Assembly (NCBI RefSeq): GCF_963675165.1
Contig: NC_087388.1
Span: 4,841,047 to 4,905,046, forward strand
Length of the DNA: 64,000 nt
Direction: 5' to 3'
From: Halichondria panicea
Lineage: Eukaryota; Porifera; Demospongiae; Suberitida; Halichondriidae
The notes below the pieces were generated by a model. The model worked only from the letters and a program-made list of their open reading frames with translations, was not told the origin of the DNA and did not search any database. Position numbers and translations under genes: made by a program. Positions 1 through 11,234 of the stretch are shown in pieces. Positions within the stretch are counted from its first letter, which is position 1, and each line of letters starts with the position of its first letter.

Positions 1-1810
1 TACTTACATGGACTTTTGGCATCGATCGTTTTTAACATCAATCATGGGTGTCGATCATCAATTCATTATACCCCATGCACGCTTTATGATTCTAGATTCT
101 GGCATACCCAAAAATGATCAGTGGACCAAAGTGGCCAACTTGAATTTAGCACTGTGACCACAGAATCTGAAATTAGCTTTTGGCTATCAGCTCAGCTTTC
201 AGCTATCAGCTTTTAGTCAGTACAGTGGACCTAAGTGACCAACATGAATTTAGCACTGTGACCACAGAATCTAGCTTTTGGCTTATCAGCTATCAGTGAA
301 TCAGATCAGATCATCATGCTGAATTTTGCATAAAAATTAACTTTTCGCAAGCAGCAAAGTAAATCAGCTAAAGCTATAGCAGGCTATCAGCTATCTAGCT
401 ATCAGCTCTCTGCATGGCTATCTCACTGGCCAGTCAGTCCCACATCTAGTCTGGCCACGCCCTCCTCAATTAAAATGAGGCTGCTAATAATTATTACTGC
501 TAGGATTTTAACCTAATCATGTGACTTTAAATTTTTTATGCATCCATGCATGACATATAATTATAATAAACCATAACTCAGATAAATTATTATAATCAGT
601 AACTACCAAGTATTGTAATTTAGGGTGACAGGTTCTTAGTGAATCTGGACAAGGTTAGTATGGCACCTTGAAGGGAATGCTTATTGCCACACATCAGTTT
701 GGTCTATATAAAATAGATATTTTCCGTGATTTAAGGTTGTTCCTGGGAAATAAATTTAAAGGGTGAATTTGCTCACTACAACATAACCCTAACCCTAACC
801 CTCAATCAATGCTCGACAGTGGGGACAGGAGGAGCGTAAAATCAAATCACCTATATATGGATTATATTATGTGTGACCTGTGTGACCTACGGCGATAGGT
901 GGTTTGATTTAGGTTCCTCCTGTCCCCACTCTCGAGTACTGGGACATGCAGTGTGGTGGAGCAAATTCACCCTTTACACGCCCTTATTTCCATGCAAGGA
1001 TCAACCTTAGGGTGGTCAAACAAACAACAAACATTATACAGTTAGCATGCAGGTTAAACTATTAAATATGTTGGAAGATATCTATATACACCAAACTGAT
1101 GTGTGACAATAAGCATTCCCTTCAAGATGCCATACTTAACTTTATCCAGATTCACTAAGAACCTGTCTGCCCTAGATTACGATACTTGGTAATTACTAAT
1201 TAATTAATAAGTTATGGATTGATTTTTGATATAATTATTATGTCATGGATGCATAAAAAAATTAGAAAATCCTAGCAGTAATGTTAGCAGCCTCATTAAT
1301 TTGGGAGGGTGTGGTCAAACTAGATGTGGGACTGGCCAGCGAGATATATAGCCATGTATAGAGAGCTGATAGCTAGCTATATAGCTACAGCCTTAGCTGA
1401 TTTAATTTGCTGCTTGCGAAAAGTTAATTTCTATGCAAAATTCAGCGTGATGATCTGATCTGGTTCACTGATAGCTGATAAGCCAAAAGCTGAAAGCTGA
1501 GCTGATATAATTTTATAGTCAAAATCTAATTTCATATACGCATTAGATTCTGTGGTCACAGTGCTAAATTCAACTTGGCCACTTAGGTCCACTGTATACT
1601 GACTGAAAGCTGAGCTGATAAGCCAAAAGCTGAAAGCTAAGCTGATAGCCAAAAGCTAATTTCAGATTCTGTGGTCACAGTGCTAAATTCAAGTTGGCCA
1701 CTTTGGTCCACTGATCAAAAATGTTCATCATGAATTGATTACTAGCTATTAGTAGCTTTATTAGTAGCCTTGGCACACCTCCACCGAGGCATCAGCACCA
1801 GCAGTACTTT
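1..1810 (+). repeat. Split copy of a dispersed repeat family (host of the foldback element)
   Basis: Bases 1-116 and 1724-1810 are two halves of one dispersed repeat. They match the parts near 58884-59073 and, reversed, 30937-31140: a block reading about GGCATCAATCGTTTTTAAC, and a block about CACCTCCACCGAGGCATCAG. The copy is separated by the foldback transposon at 117-1715. No gene was seen in 1-1851; the first exon(s) of chitin synthase could lie here or before the window. Confidence 0.6.
117..1715. mobile_element. 1.6 kb foldback (long inverted-repeat) transposon with 8-bp target duplication
   Basis: The two arms (about 117-800 and 955-1715) are reverse complements with mismatches and small gaps. 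The ends read ATCAGTGGACC and GGTCCACTGAT, and CAAAAATG is present directly on both sides (109-116 and 1716-1723), giving a clean 8-bp target duplication. The centre has a second nested inverted repeat (about 820-842 against 916-935) and three CCCTAA-type units at about 785-803. No transposase ORF is visible, so it is non-autonomous. An 8-bp duplication fits hAT-type transposition, but the ends are not decisive. Confidence 0.85.
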
Positions 1811-1851
1811 CATTTTATTTATGACTTGCTTCCACACATGCATATATACAG

Positions 1852-4800
1852 GGTGCACTGGTCTCTATTGTTGAAGTCTGGGTAATGTGTACTGTTATTT
1901 TCTTGGGAATCTCTGTCCTTCCACCTGGATTAAATCTTTTTTTGCTCAATGGAGTTTGTGTTTTGCAGGTGATATTGGACATTTCTACAATTTTAATTGA
2001 AGCACTACGGCGAAGGATAATGAAAAACGGGTCCGGTTATGATCAAAAGCTACGTAATTTTGCTGCAGATGATAAGCAGCAGAAATCAGGCTCGTTAAAT
2101 GAGGGCCAAGATACAGAACAACAAATGGTACAACAAAGGAAATCAAAAAACGGATACTCAAACATTTCTGGTGACGATCCGGAGCAACAGAAATTGTGCT
2201 GGACAACAAGAATCTTAGCCTTCGGGAATTATATCTTGATTGTCGCTTTGTTGATTGTTCTTCAAGTTACTGTAGTACTTTTGGTATTTCTAGAAGAAAA
2301 ATATTGGAAAGGAAAATATTGGAAAGCATTTACTAGTTTGCTGATGGGAATGATATTTTTTACCTTCTTTGGGTCAAGAAATGCTCCGCAAAACTGGATG
2401 TCACAACTAGCATGCATTTTAACTTACCAACAAGCTGACCAAAAACATTCAAAGTCAAGGACGATGTACAAATCAAGTAAGTGTGTTTAGTTTTAAACCT
2501 ATGATTTTATAGCTAGGAGGCTAGCTCGGGTGTGCAGTTCACTAGGTATTTTGGTGCTGTGTATAATTATGCGGTTCTGTCGCGAGGATAATGGAAGTGT
2601 TTATCCATGGCCAGTAGCTATATAAAGTAATTATTGCAATCTGTGCCAAACCAAATGGCCTGTATATCGAGGTGACTGAGAGGCAGAATAGCGGGAGTCT
2701 GTGTAGATTTTATCAGTTATTGGTGACCATAGAAATTACTACATGCACATGACTAACGTGACTTCCTGTATATGTCATGGGTTTGGAATTTGCACACTGA
2801 CCAATCCAAGTGTGGGTAATATATAATCCCTCCAGAACCATGTACATCTATACCACAACCATATACATTCTATTATACTCTTGGTATGATCTACCGTATA
2901 GCAGGTAATTTTCGGGGGACAAAATATTCGTGGTTCAGCAATATTGAGACATTTCGTGGGTAATATTTTCATTGTTGGAGCTTGCACTGCAGGTAAAGGT
3001 AGGCAAGATCACTTCATTCATGGGTAAAATATTCGTGGTCAGACCTTTAACCACGAAAACCACGAATATTTTGCCCCACGAAAATTACCTGCTATACGGT
3101 AGATCATTAAATTACCCTATACGGTATTCGGCTGTATTAGCATGCACCATGCAGAACTTAATTGTGTATACTTTACTTGATAATATAAAAGTAAGCCGAA
3201 TTAAGTTCTTGTTGTATGTTTACACGTTTTTGTGAGCTAATATACAACCAGTATATACTGACAAGCAACACGGCAGTGACGATTGTGCATTTTACATTTT
3301 GCAGGTCTCATCAATGCAACAGTTTGTTTGATATGCTACCCGTTGTTTGCTTACTTGATATTCCGAAACATGACTCACCACAAAATAGATCCTTGGTGTT
3401 CAGAGTGCACAAATCTTCAGGGTATAACACTTGTTCCTTTTCTGATTCATATTTTCACCACTTATGGTGCATACTGGATTGCGTGGTTTGCTAGTGCAAT
3501 GGCACTGAGGAGGAGTATTTTTGTTGCTTTGATTTTCTCTACTCCAGTATCTATTGCTGCATACTATGGAAGTGCTGCGAGGAAGGTAGCTGCCCCATTC
3601 TTCTTTTTGAATATCACTGAACACAGCGACATTGCTTTTATTCATGACCCAACAATTCAACCTTGGTACATTTTTGGCATGGTTTTTGGTTCTCTCGTTT
3701 GGATTGTTTTCACATTTGCGTTGATCGTGCACTGTTGTAGATATAAAGGTAAGATAATGGCCTTAGACGAGGAAATGTTTATGACGCCGTACTATGATAG
3801 CATTTTCTTCCAACAACATCTTTTTCTCAATATGAAGACTCAAGCAACTATACCAAACCCTGAAATTCAAGAAGCAACTAGCAAACTGAAAATGTATATA
3901 TGTTTACCAATGTACAAGGAGAGTGCTGAAGAAATGAAAACACTGCTGGAATCTGTCAAGGGATTTGCACTTACTGCAGCAAAAAAGGGTGATGGAAACG
4001 AGTACGAATGCCATATTGTATTCGACAATGGTGTCCAAAATACAAAAACGACAAAATTCTCAAGCCAACTTTTAGAACTAATTAAAGAAACAACTGAAAA
4101 AGATTGCGCCGATGCAAAATATGAGACAGAATATGGTTGGTGCTGTAGATGGGAGCCAGGGTTCGGTGATATTCCGCTCATTGTCCATCTCAAAGATCCC
4201 ACTAAGGTGCGGAACAAGAAACGATGGAGCCAAGTGCTGTACATGAAGCTCATAATCGAACACTACAAATCGATGGAGAATGCTTATATCCTCACAACAG
4301 ATGGTGATGTCAGCTTTGACTATCAATCTGTTGATTGTCTGATTGATAGAATGAAGTCTGATAACAAGGTTGGTTGTGTGTGTGCTCGGACCCACCCAAA
4401 AGGATCGGGGATTCTTTACTGGTATCAGAAATTCGACTATGCTATCGGACACTGGCTTCAGAAATCAGCAGAAGATGTTCTAGGCTGTGTGCTGTGCTGC
4501 CCAGGCTGCTTCAGTTTGTTCAGGTGCACAGCTCTCAAAGAGGTACTTGATGAATATTCCAAGCCGGCCGAGAGTGGAATAGAATTTTTAAGGAGAAATA
4601 TGGGAGAAGATCGATGGCTGTGTACAATGCTAGTTGAGAAGGGTCACAGGCTTGTTTACTGTGCTATATCTTCAGTTAAGACTTCCTGTCCTGAATCATT
4701 CGCTCAGTTTTTCGCTCAGCGAAGAAGATGGATACCTTCAACTATTGCCAATATAGCTAGCTTGATCTCAAAACGCTCAGTTATAACAAAACAAAGCGAC

Positions 4801-7055
4801 TACATATCTTCTCTCTTTATTTTGTACCAAATTCTGAACATTGTATCAACTGCAATTTCTCCAGCAACTGTAGTGTTTATGATTTCCAATGGACTAAAAT
4901 CGGCATACGGGTTGTCTGAAACTGCAAACCAGGCGCTTATTGCATTTGTGATAATTCTTGGCATTGTTTTTGGACTGATCTGTCTGTTTAGCCCTGACAA
5001 AACACAAATGGACATAGCTAAAATACTCACGCTGGTTTTTATAGCCTTTATGATTCTTGTATTGGTTGGTCTAGTCAAAGAAATTATTCACCTCATACCC
5101 CATTACCACCCAAACAATCCAGCACTTCTTAATTGTACAAGTGTCATGAACAATACTCAAAAGAATGGAGACTGTATCACTCACTATGTACCACCAGTAA
5201 GCTTGATCTATTTGGCATTCTTCACGGCAATTTTTGCACTCACGACAATTTTCCACTTCTCTGAATGGACAAATATCTTCCACGGCCTGACATTTTTTAT
5301 TGCATTGCCAACAGGGTACTTTCTACTTCCTATCTATTGCGCTGCTAATTTGAAAAACCAGAGCTGGGGTACACGAGAGGAGAGAGCCAAAGAAGACAAA
5401 GGGTTGATTGATCTGATAAAGGACGGTTGGAGTTACATGAAATGCTGTAGATCAAGAACGCATTCTGATTTGGAAGCTAGCAAAGGTACATACAACAATT
5501 AATAGTTTTACACACTGCATGTATTCAAAATATCAAGAGTGTGGTAGCAACTACTATACACACCTTTTTTAAGTACATTGTTGTCATGCATGTCACAAAT
5601 ACTACGCACTGTGTTGTTTGACATTACCATGTATGGCTAAGGCATGCATGCAGGCTCACAATCAGAAATTCTACTACATCGCCATGTACTTACAATATAC
5701 ATGTAATTAACCATGCACATCGTTTTCTTGAGTGTGGTTTTAGAGCCACTTGAGATGCGAGTGTTTTACACACATGTATGACCAAGGGCGTAAATGACTC
5801 TGAGTCAGACAACAATTGTTTGTTGTATGGGCTGTATAATTATAGTATAGTTGCTATATATACATGCAACTTCATGCACACTCATAACTTGAATAACACT
5901 GTCATATTTTTATCCAGTAGGCGATTCCAATCAGAAAGTAGATGACAGCTCAAGGTCTACTTCAACAAGTAAGAATACGGTTTTAGATTGAGTATTTTTG
6001 CTCACGTAAAGCTCTCCAAATGTAATTTTTTCAATGCAGTTGAACTTGTGGAGAGTCATAAAAATCAAGCGGAGGTAGATTTCTGGAAGAAAGCAAGTGT
6101 CATTGACATACTTCGTAAGCAGAACGCTGACAAGAAGAGAGGTGAGGAAACTCCATCAGCTACCGTATAGCAGGTATATTTCAAGGGTATAAATTTTCGC
6201 GGATGAACCTCTACAAAGGATTTCGTGGATTTTATTTTCGTGGTCTGAGTTCCAGCCTTTTGGTGCATGCGCACATCAACATGCTGCTGTACCTCCACAC
6301 CGTTAGCCTCGAATCCATAATACTGAACACGCCTACTATTCAATAAAGATATAAATTTTCGTGGGTATAAATTTTCGCGATACAGGCTCAATCCGCGAAA
6401 ACCGCGAACATTTATACCCTCGAAATATACCCGCTATACGGATCCAGTTTTTGATTCGGAAGCTAGCCAAAGTGATTGCATGCCATTCATACAGCATACA
6501 AATAATGTGCTCGATTACAGAGTATATCAGCCATGCATATAATTATATAGCTGTATTCCAATTATTTATCTATCATTGAACGAGTGGATGGATAGTAGTT
6601 AATAGAAAGTGCCTGACCATTGCATGTATATAAAGACATGCTATAGCTCCAAAAGTGATTACAGCATTATATATTATGCAGTTATACCAGAAGAGAAGAA
6701 AATTGAAGAATCACTCTCTACCTTACGTAACACATCACTTGCAGCCTTGCTTGTGGTAAATCTGTTGTGGATACTACTTCTTTACACTATTGAGTTCGTA
6801 GAGATACATGGCTACATTGAACCATTCGGAGTGAAGACGCTCGAGCTTGTATTTCTTTCGCTGTACGCCCTGCTACTTTTCATCCAATTTGCCGCGATGA
6901 TTATTCACCGAATCATCACTTTGGTACACTACATTGGAACTTTTTCAAAGGGTACAGAGGGCGAAGACACGAGTGAAAGTTCTTCTGAGGGATGTAAGGT
7001 GGCCTGTCGGAGCTGTATTGATACTTCTGAGTGGTTCTTAAATAAGACTTGGTAG
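1852..7055 (+). CDS. CHS: Chitin synthase (animal type), 5' end uncertain
   Basis: Membrane-embedded GT2 enzyme polymerising UDP-GlcNAc into chitin. Exons read as 1852-2476, 3305-5485, 5918-5968, 6040-6141 and 6691-7055; all introns are GT-AG and the phases agree, giving about 1,107 aa. N-terminal membrane helices come first, then the catalytic domain: CLPMYKE (about residue 408), the DGDVSF acidic motif (541), YQKFDYAIGHWLQK, GEDRW (643), QRRRW (680) and SWGTRE (about 895). These are the signature blocks of metazoan chitin synthases. More membrane helices follow, and the last exon carries the conserved LRNTSLAALL region. The first exon listed opens at an acceptor AG (1850-1851) and no initiator exon was identified; the ATG at 1885 lies inside a helix and is probably not the start. 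Reading through the donor at 5486 would stop at 5502 and lose the conserved C-terminus. Confidence 0.93.
2894..3099. mobile_element. MITE in chitin synthase intron 1 (CCGTATAGC family)
   Basis: Terminal inverted repeats begin CCGTATAGCAGGTAATTTTC and end with the reverse complement. A TA lies on each side (2892-2893, 3100-3101), as expected for Tc1/mariner-type insertion. The interior has repeated AATATTCGTGG motifs. Relatives occur at 6163-6441, 17381-17929, 17528-17690 (truncated), 14407-14550 (truncated), 17033-17270 and 24020-25340 (interrupted). Confidence 0.85.
6163..6441. mobile_element. MITE in the last chitin synthase intron (CCGTATAGC family)
   Basis: The ends CCGTATAGCAGGTATATTTC and GAAATATACCCGCTATACGG are inverted repeats. 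The element begins 21 bases after the exon-4 donor (6142), so the intron is mostly this element. The interior has further inverted blocks (TATAAATTTTCG near 6196 and 6350-6380). It does not touch coding sequence if the donor at 6142 is used. Confidence 0.8.
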
Positions 7056-7337
7056 ATATAATTATCCGAGGCTGTGCAGCTAAATAAGTACCTATTATTG
7101 GACAGTTAAAACATTGAGCAGTGTGTCTTATTATAGCAACTCGTGCATAAATTAGTAAAATTATCGTTTGTGCGAATGAACAGATGTTATAATTATTATA
7201 GCAACTTGTACACATAGATATTATTTGATAATGCTGATACTATATATGATTATATCATTATGTTCAATCAGTACAGAGCCAACATAGACACACAACAGTT
7301 CTTAATTCAGTTCTCTTTCAGACTACACGTACACGAG

Positions 7338-7391
7338 TAGCCTCGATCCCAGCCCCTCTTAGCTTTTTCCTGCGGCCTGGAATCGAGGCTA
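7338..7391. mobile_element. 54-bp hairpin micro-transposon with perfect 9-bp target duplication
   Basis: TAGCCTCGATCCCAG at the left end is matched by CTGGAATCGAGGCTA at the right end (14 of 15 inverted bases). GTACACGAG is repeated directly on both flanks (7329-7337 and 7392-7400). The whole element is 54 bp. Same family as 44048-44082, 44116-44153, 24089-25177 and 52072-52272; a lone left end sits at about 11480. Confidence 0.88.
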
Positions 7392-7467
7392 GTACACGAG
7401 GTACCTCACCAAACTAACCAATCCATGCAGGCTTACAGGCTGGCATGATGTCACAAAACGTAATATA

Positions 7468-7659
7468 CAATGGAACCCCTCTATAACGAACACCTTTGAA
7501 GAACAATGTTTTTGCCTTTATACAGAGGTGGCCTTTATACAGAGGTGGCCTTTGTAGAGGTTGTTTTTTACACAAACTGTTCATTTGGGACCTAGGTGCC
7601 TGGCCGTTATATAGCAACTGGCCTTTATTCTGATGTGGTTGTTAACAGAGGTTCCACTG
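7468..7659. mobile_element. TA-flanked MITE, mariner/pogo-like ends
   Basis: CAATGGAACCCCTCT at the left and AGAGGTTCCACTG at the right form inverted repeats, with TA on each flank. The interior has short direct repeats (CCTTTATACAGAGGTGG). About 192 bp with no coding capacity. Confidence 0.75.
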
Positions 7660-8587
7660 TAAATACATTTACTCAACATAAGGGAAATTCATTTACTTCA
7701 AATAGCACACAATGTTCCAGTCTCTTACACAGCTTATATATATATAGCTGCATGTGGTCTAGTGTGAACAGACCACAAAACCACAACACACTTGAATGAC
7801 AACTGTTCTGCATTGTGAGCTATATAGCTGTTACACGTACAAGCAGAGAGACTAACCACTATCAATATCTTAGAGGAATATACGATACGATTCTTGTATG
7901 CTACAACATTAATAACAAAGAAAGAATGATGCTAATAAAATTCATCTTTAACTTTGAGAAATGCAATAAAGTGGTTCTAATAATCAATAATTTTCACCTG
8001 CATGGTTGATCAATAAACTGAAACTTAACTTACAATGTTTGATGTTTAGTGTATTGTTGATAGCATGATGTCCAGGTTGTGCATGTGTGTTGTTGAGTGC
8101 AATTTCCTGGAAACTGTAATTTTCTAAGAATTTAGACACACCCCTAACTTTAAGTTGTCATGAATAACAAACATCATTACAGCTGCTATAGGTTTCTGGG
8201 ATATGATAATGCACAAGTATATTATTGATCCTTGAACCGCTGTATAGGCTGATTATTAGCCGTATACACAGACACACAAATACACTATCTATAATTACAC
8301 CATATACCTTGCTTACACATGCGCACCGAGGCATAATTATTATCATATAGGCATGCAGTACGTAGCAAGACGAGATGTAAGAGCAAGTACTGCACACAGC
8401 ATATATACTTTATATATAATAGGCCTTTGTCTATATTAGTTTAGTCTACACTATAAAAATGATGTGTGGTTTTCACCAAGTGTGTGACTATTCGATGGAA
8501 AATATCAGCAGGAAAAACGCACATTTTCCATAGTCAAAAACCACACATAATTTTTACAGTACATAAAATTAATAATAGTTAGACATG

Positions 8588-8710
8588 CACTGTTTAGGAA
8601 GTTTCTACATGATTTAGAAGCCCAAAGGGATGGTTGTAGTATCCCGAATGTAGTGAGGGTTGTACTAGCCCTGAGGGCTTCTAAATCATGTGGAAACATC
8701 CTAAACAGTG
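8588..8710. repeat. Hairpin repeat, second copy at 49780-49910
   Basis: CACTGTTTAGGAAGTTTC and its reverse complement bound a 123-bp hairpin whose inner arms match at TTTAGAAGCCC/GGGCTTCTAAA. The hairpin and its right flank (to about 8835) recur in the opposite order near 49660-49910. Confidence 0.7.
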
Positions 8711-9236
8711 TCTATAAGCACTTTAGATCAATAGCAACCATGAGTCTCTAGCCAATCAGATTTGAATGTTCTTCTAATCTTTGCTACATGATTTTCTAAG
8801 TGAAGTATACATTTTCTAAGTAAGTACATGATGTTCTGAGTTGGATAGAATACCGCCTTTAGCCAATCAGATTGCAGTATTAATTTATGCACGGCTATAA
8901 TTATAGTCATTATTGATGCATGCTAAAGTGGTATAGTACAGATTGTCTCCGCATCTCACCATGTTTGTGGAATATGCATGTGTATATTTTTTCACATAGA
9001 ATTAAGTGCCAGTGTATTATTGAAGTTTCTTGGAATCAAGTTTCAGTCTTGCATGCATATTTCTAAGAAACACTCAAGTGATTTCTAAGAATTGATGAAT
9101 GCCATAATTTTACTGAATATGTGCAGGATTGTGTTTTGCACATGCTGTTCATAATAATATCGCCAATGATTATAATGCCCTATGGCTATGAATATCATAC
9201 AAGATTCTTTGTTGTGTCTTCAAGTCCTTTGATCCA

Positions 9237-9266
9237 GTTAGCAGATATTCCTCCTACTATTCTAAC
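9237..9266 (+). promoter_or_regulatory. Conserved upstream block of the membrane-protein family, copy 1
   Basis: GTTAGCAGATATTCC...TATTCTAAC, about 100 bp before the start of gene A. The same 30-base block occurs at 14369-14398, 16983-17012 and 23980-24009. Retention may only reflect common descent of the duplicated unit; a regulatory role is inference. Confidence 0.45.
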
Positions 9267-9302
9267 CCGCTGCATATGTAATTATGCATGGTCATGCACT
9301 CT

Positions 9303-9309
9303 TTGTATA
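9303..9309 (+). promoter_or_regulatory. Possible TATA box of gene A
   Basis: TATAAAAG about 60 bases before the ATG at 9369. The homologous site ahead of gene B reads TTAAAAC (about 17291), so the two near-identical genes may differ in core promoter strength. Confidence 0.35.
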
Positions 9310-9368
9310 AAAGTGTGTCCCTCTTACTAGGTGCATGCGCATTCAGTTTGAAATAAGTTGTATAAAGC

Positions 9369-11234
9369 ATGGCGAGTAACAAGAAATTCACAATTGAGAC
9401 AGGCTCCTCAGCTGTCTACAATCCGACAAAGACGATTACTGGTTTGCCTGGAGTCTCCCCTACCTCACCCACCTCTTTAACACCTAGTTCTTATTGTAAG
9501 GCATCAGATGAGGGAGTGATCACTGAAAAACATCTACTAAAGCCTCCTGATGCAAAAATTAAAGTGGACTCTACTCCTAACTCATCGATACCCCGTCCTA
9601 TAGTCGTTCAGTCCAAGCCTACTGTAAATCATGATGATGAGCGTCACACTGGCACCGTCGAGCAGAATATTTATGCTCAGATGCTGGAAGACATTTGCGA
9701 TAATATGCCAACTGGGGTGGGTACAAACGTAGAATATACCCCTTACGGTGGTGAAAAATTGTTGGATGGTGCATATACACTTGATTTTCATGGCATACAG
9801 GATATAAAGAAAAAACCAAAAGTTGCTGACATTGAACAGTTAGATATTATGAAAACCCTTCTAAAGCTCGCCCGCAGAAGAGGATTTCGCACGTTACAAA
9901 TACTTTTGTTTCCTAAAAAGGTTGACAAATTCTGGACAATTCTTAAAAATGTTTGGATTATTAGTGAGCTTCTTTTTCTTTTTATAGGCCTTGGTTTTTC
10001 AATACATGATGTGACTACAACAGATTCTGTTGCACTGTACTCTTGGATTGAGCTGGGATTTGCTAGTCTCGGGTGCTTACTGGCTACAGTGGATGCAGTT
10101 GCCTCTTTATGGCCGTGTCAAGTGTGCTGCAATGCTTTTGGAAATGTTTGTGATCGATGCCATTTTCTTAAATCGTGCTTGAACACTGGTCGGATTTTGC
10201 TCACTGAGCTTATAATAACTCCCCTTATAATCTGTGATCTATTTGGTCTTTTCATTGAGCAAGATTACAACTGTGAAAATGAAAATCAATGCGTTAAATT
10301 CGCTCACTTCGTACTAGATGTTGTAGGTGCCATAGCTTTTCTTTATGTTGTTCGCATCTTCGTTCTTGTTGCCACAGTCAAAAGCATATACAAAATTCAG
10401 TCTCCCAAAGAAGGTAGCGAAGAAAAAGAAAGTGTGCCTACTAGACCTCAGGTTGAGAAACGTGCATTCAAGTTTACTGTCTTCCTTGTTATACATACGG
10501 CTCTTCAATTGTTTGCTCATTTCATCATGATTGTTGCCATTGGTGCACAAATACGCTACGAAAACGACGACCTTTTCACACAGTCTGACAGCAGTTGTGG
10601 AAATTACTGTGTGAGCGGTATAATTCTTTATATGACTATTGCTGCTTGTATCTTGCCCATTCTTGGACTCTTTAGCTACTTTGTATACACTAACTTTTGG
10701 TTTCAAGAATGTCCAATCTCTGTTCTTGTTGACTTTTTGCAAGTGATTGTAGCACCTGGTGGAAAGGATATTATCGAAATGAAAAAAAACAAGAAAATAG
10801 ACGAAACCCCTTTGCTAAAAATAATAAACTCTATAAGCAACAACGTGCAGAATGATTTCAATGGACTTGTACAGACAAGCTTAGCGACAAAAATGTGGTA
10901 CCCATTCAGGAATTCAACATGTGTAGCTTTCTGCCTCTTTTATGCGGCTTGTCAGTTGGCTTTTTATATAGCTGCTGGATTTGGGTATGTCAGTGTGAGT
11001 CACATCGCCGACAGTCAATGGCTGTTTGGTTTCACTATCTTCGGAGGAGTTTACCTATTGTTGATTAACATTTACGTCTTCATTATTGCTGCCTATTGGT
11101 TCACTATCATAGTAATCTTGACGACTTTACAGGTGATTGAAATATTGATATATCTCGCTTGGTGTTTATGCGTGACATGTGACATTCTTAACAATCCTTG
11201 TAAATATTTGCAACAGCAAATGACTCGCAGATAG
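9369..11234 (+). CDS. Multipass membrane protein of unrecognised family, member A (621 aa)
   Basis: Single-exon ORF with no family I recognise. Residues 1-190 are hydrophilic and probably cytoplasmic: Ser/Thr/Pro-rich, then an acidic stretch with EQNIYAQMLEDICDNMP, then a basic stretch with KKKPKVAD and LARRRGFR. About eight or nine hydrophobic segments follow. Between segments 2 and 3 lies a cysteine-rich loop, CxxCC(x7)CxxC(x5)C. Motifs shared with B and D include LTELIxTPLxxxDxF and LPxxGxFSYFxxxNFW. The start is set by the ATG in a MASNKK context whose homologues in B and C have lost that codon. It stands alone with its own upstream block, between chitin synthase and copy B. A channel, transporter or receptor is possible; nothing in the sequence decides. 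Confidence 0.85.
   Translation: MASNKKFTIETGSSAVYNPTKTITGLPGVSPTSPTSLTPSSYCKASDEGVITEKHLLKPPDAKIKVDSTPNSSIPRPIVVQSKPTVNHDDERHTGTVEQNIYAQMLEDICDNMPTGVGTNVEYTPYGGEKLLDGAYTLDFHGIQDIKKKPKVADIEQLDIMKTLLKLARRRGFRTLQILLFPKKVDKFWTILKNVWIISELLFLFIGLGFSIHDVTTTDSVALYSWIELGFASLGCLLATVDAVASLWPCQVCCNAFGNVCDRCHFLKSCLNTGRILLTELIITPLIICDLFGLFIEQDYNCENENQCVKFAHFVLDVVGAIAFLYVVRIFVLVATVKSIYKIQSPKEGSEEKESVPTRPQVEKRAFKFTVFLVIHTALQLFAHFIMIVAIGAQIRYENDDLFTQSDSSCGNYCVSGIILYMTIAACILPILGLFSYFVYTNFWFQECPISVLVDFLQVIVAPGGKDIIEMKKNKKIDETPLLKIINSISNNVQNDFNGLVQTSLATKMWYPFRNSTCVAFCLFYAACQLAFYIAAGFGYVSVSHIADSQWLFGFTIFGGVYLLLINIYVFIIAAYWFTIIVILTTLQVIEILIYLAWCLCVTCDILNNPCKYLQQQMTRR

Larger units (their letters stand above)
7056..9236. 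other. Spacer between chitin synthase and gene A: repeats only
   Basis: No convincing coding sequence. It holds the 54-bp hairpin insertion (7338-7391), a TA-flanked MITE (7468-7659), part of the GCCTCG..CGAGG dispersed repeat (about 8270-8340) and a hairpin repeat (8588-8710). The rest is AT-rich sequence. The small ORFs here have no family features. Confidence 0.6.

Noticed and set aside
785-803. CCCTAA-type repeats as a chromosome end or interstitial telomere
   Set aside because: Only three units, located inside a transposon with a clean target duplication; not a telomere.
1885-1887. ATG at 1885 as the chitin synthase start
   Set aside because: The frame is open upstream to an acceptor at 1851 and the ATG lies inside a hydrophobic helix, so an upstream initiator exon is more likely.
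5486-5502. Chitin synthase ending at 5502
   Set aside because: That stop is read only if the donor at 5486 is skipped; three further in-phase exons encode the conserved animal C-terminal region.
10314-10742. Minus-strand ORF of 142 codons opposite gene A
   Set aside because: It is the antisense of a conserved membrane-coding region; similar shadows occur opposite gene B and have no family features.
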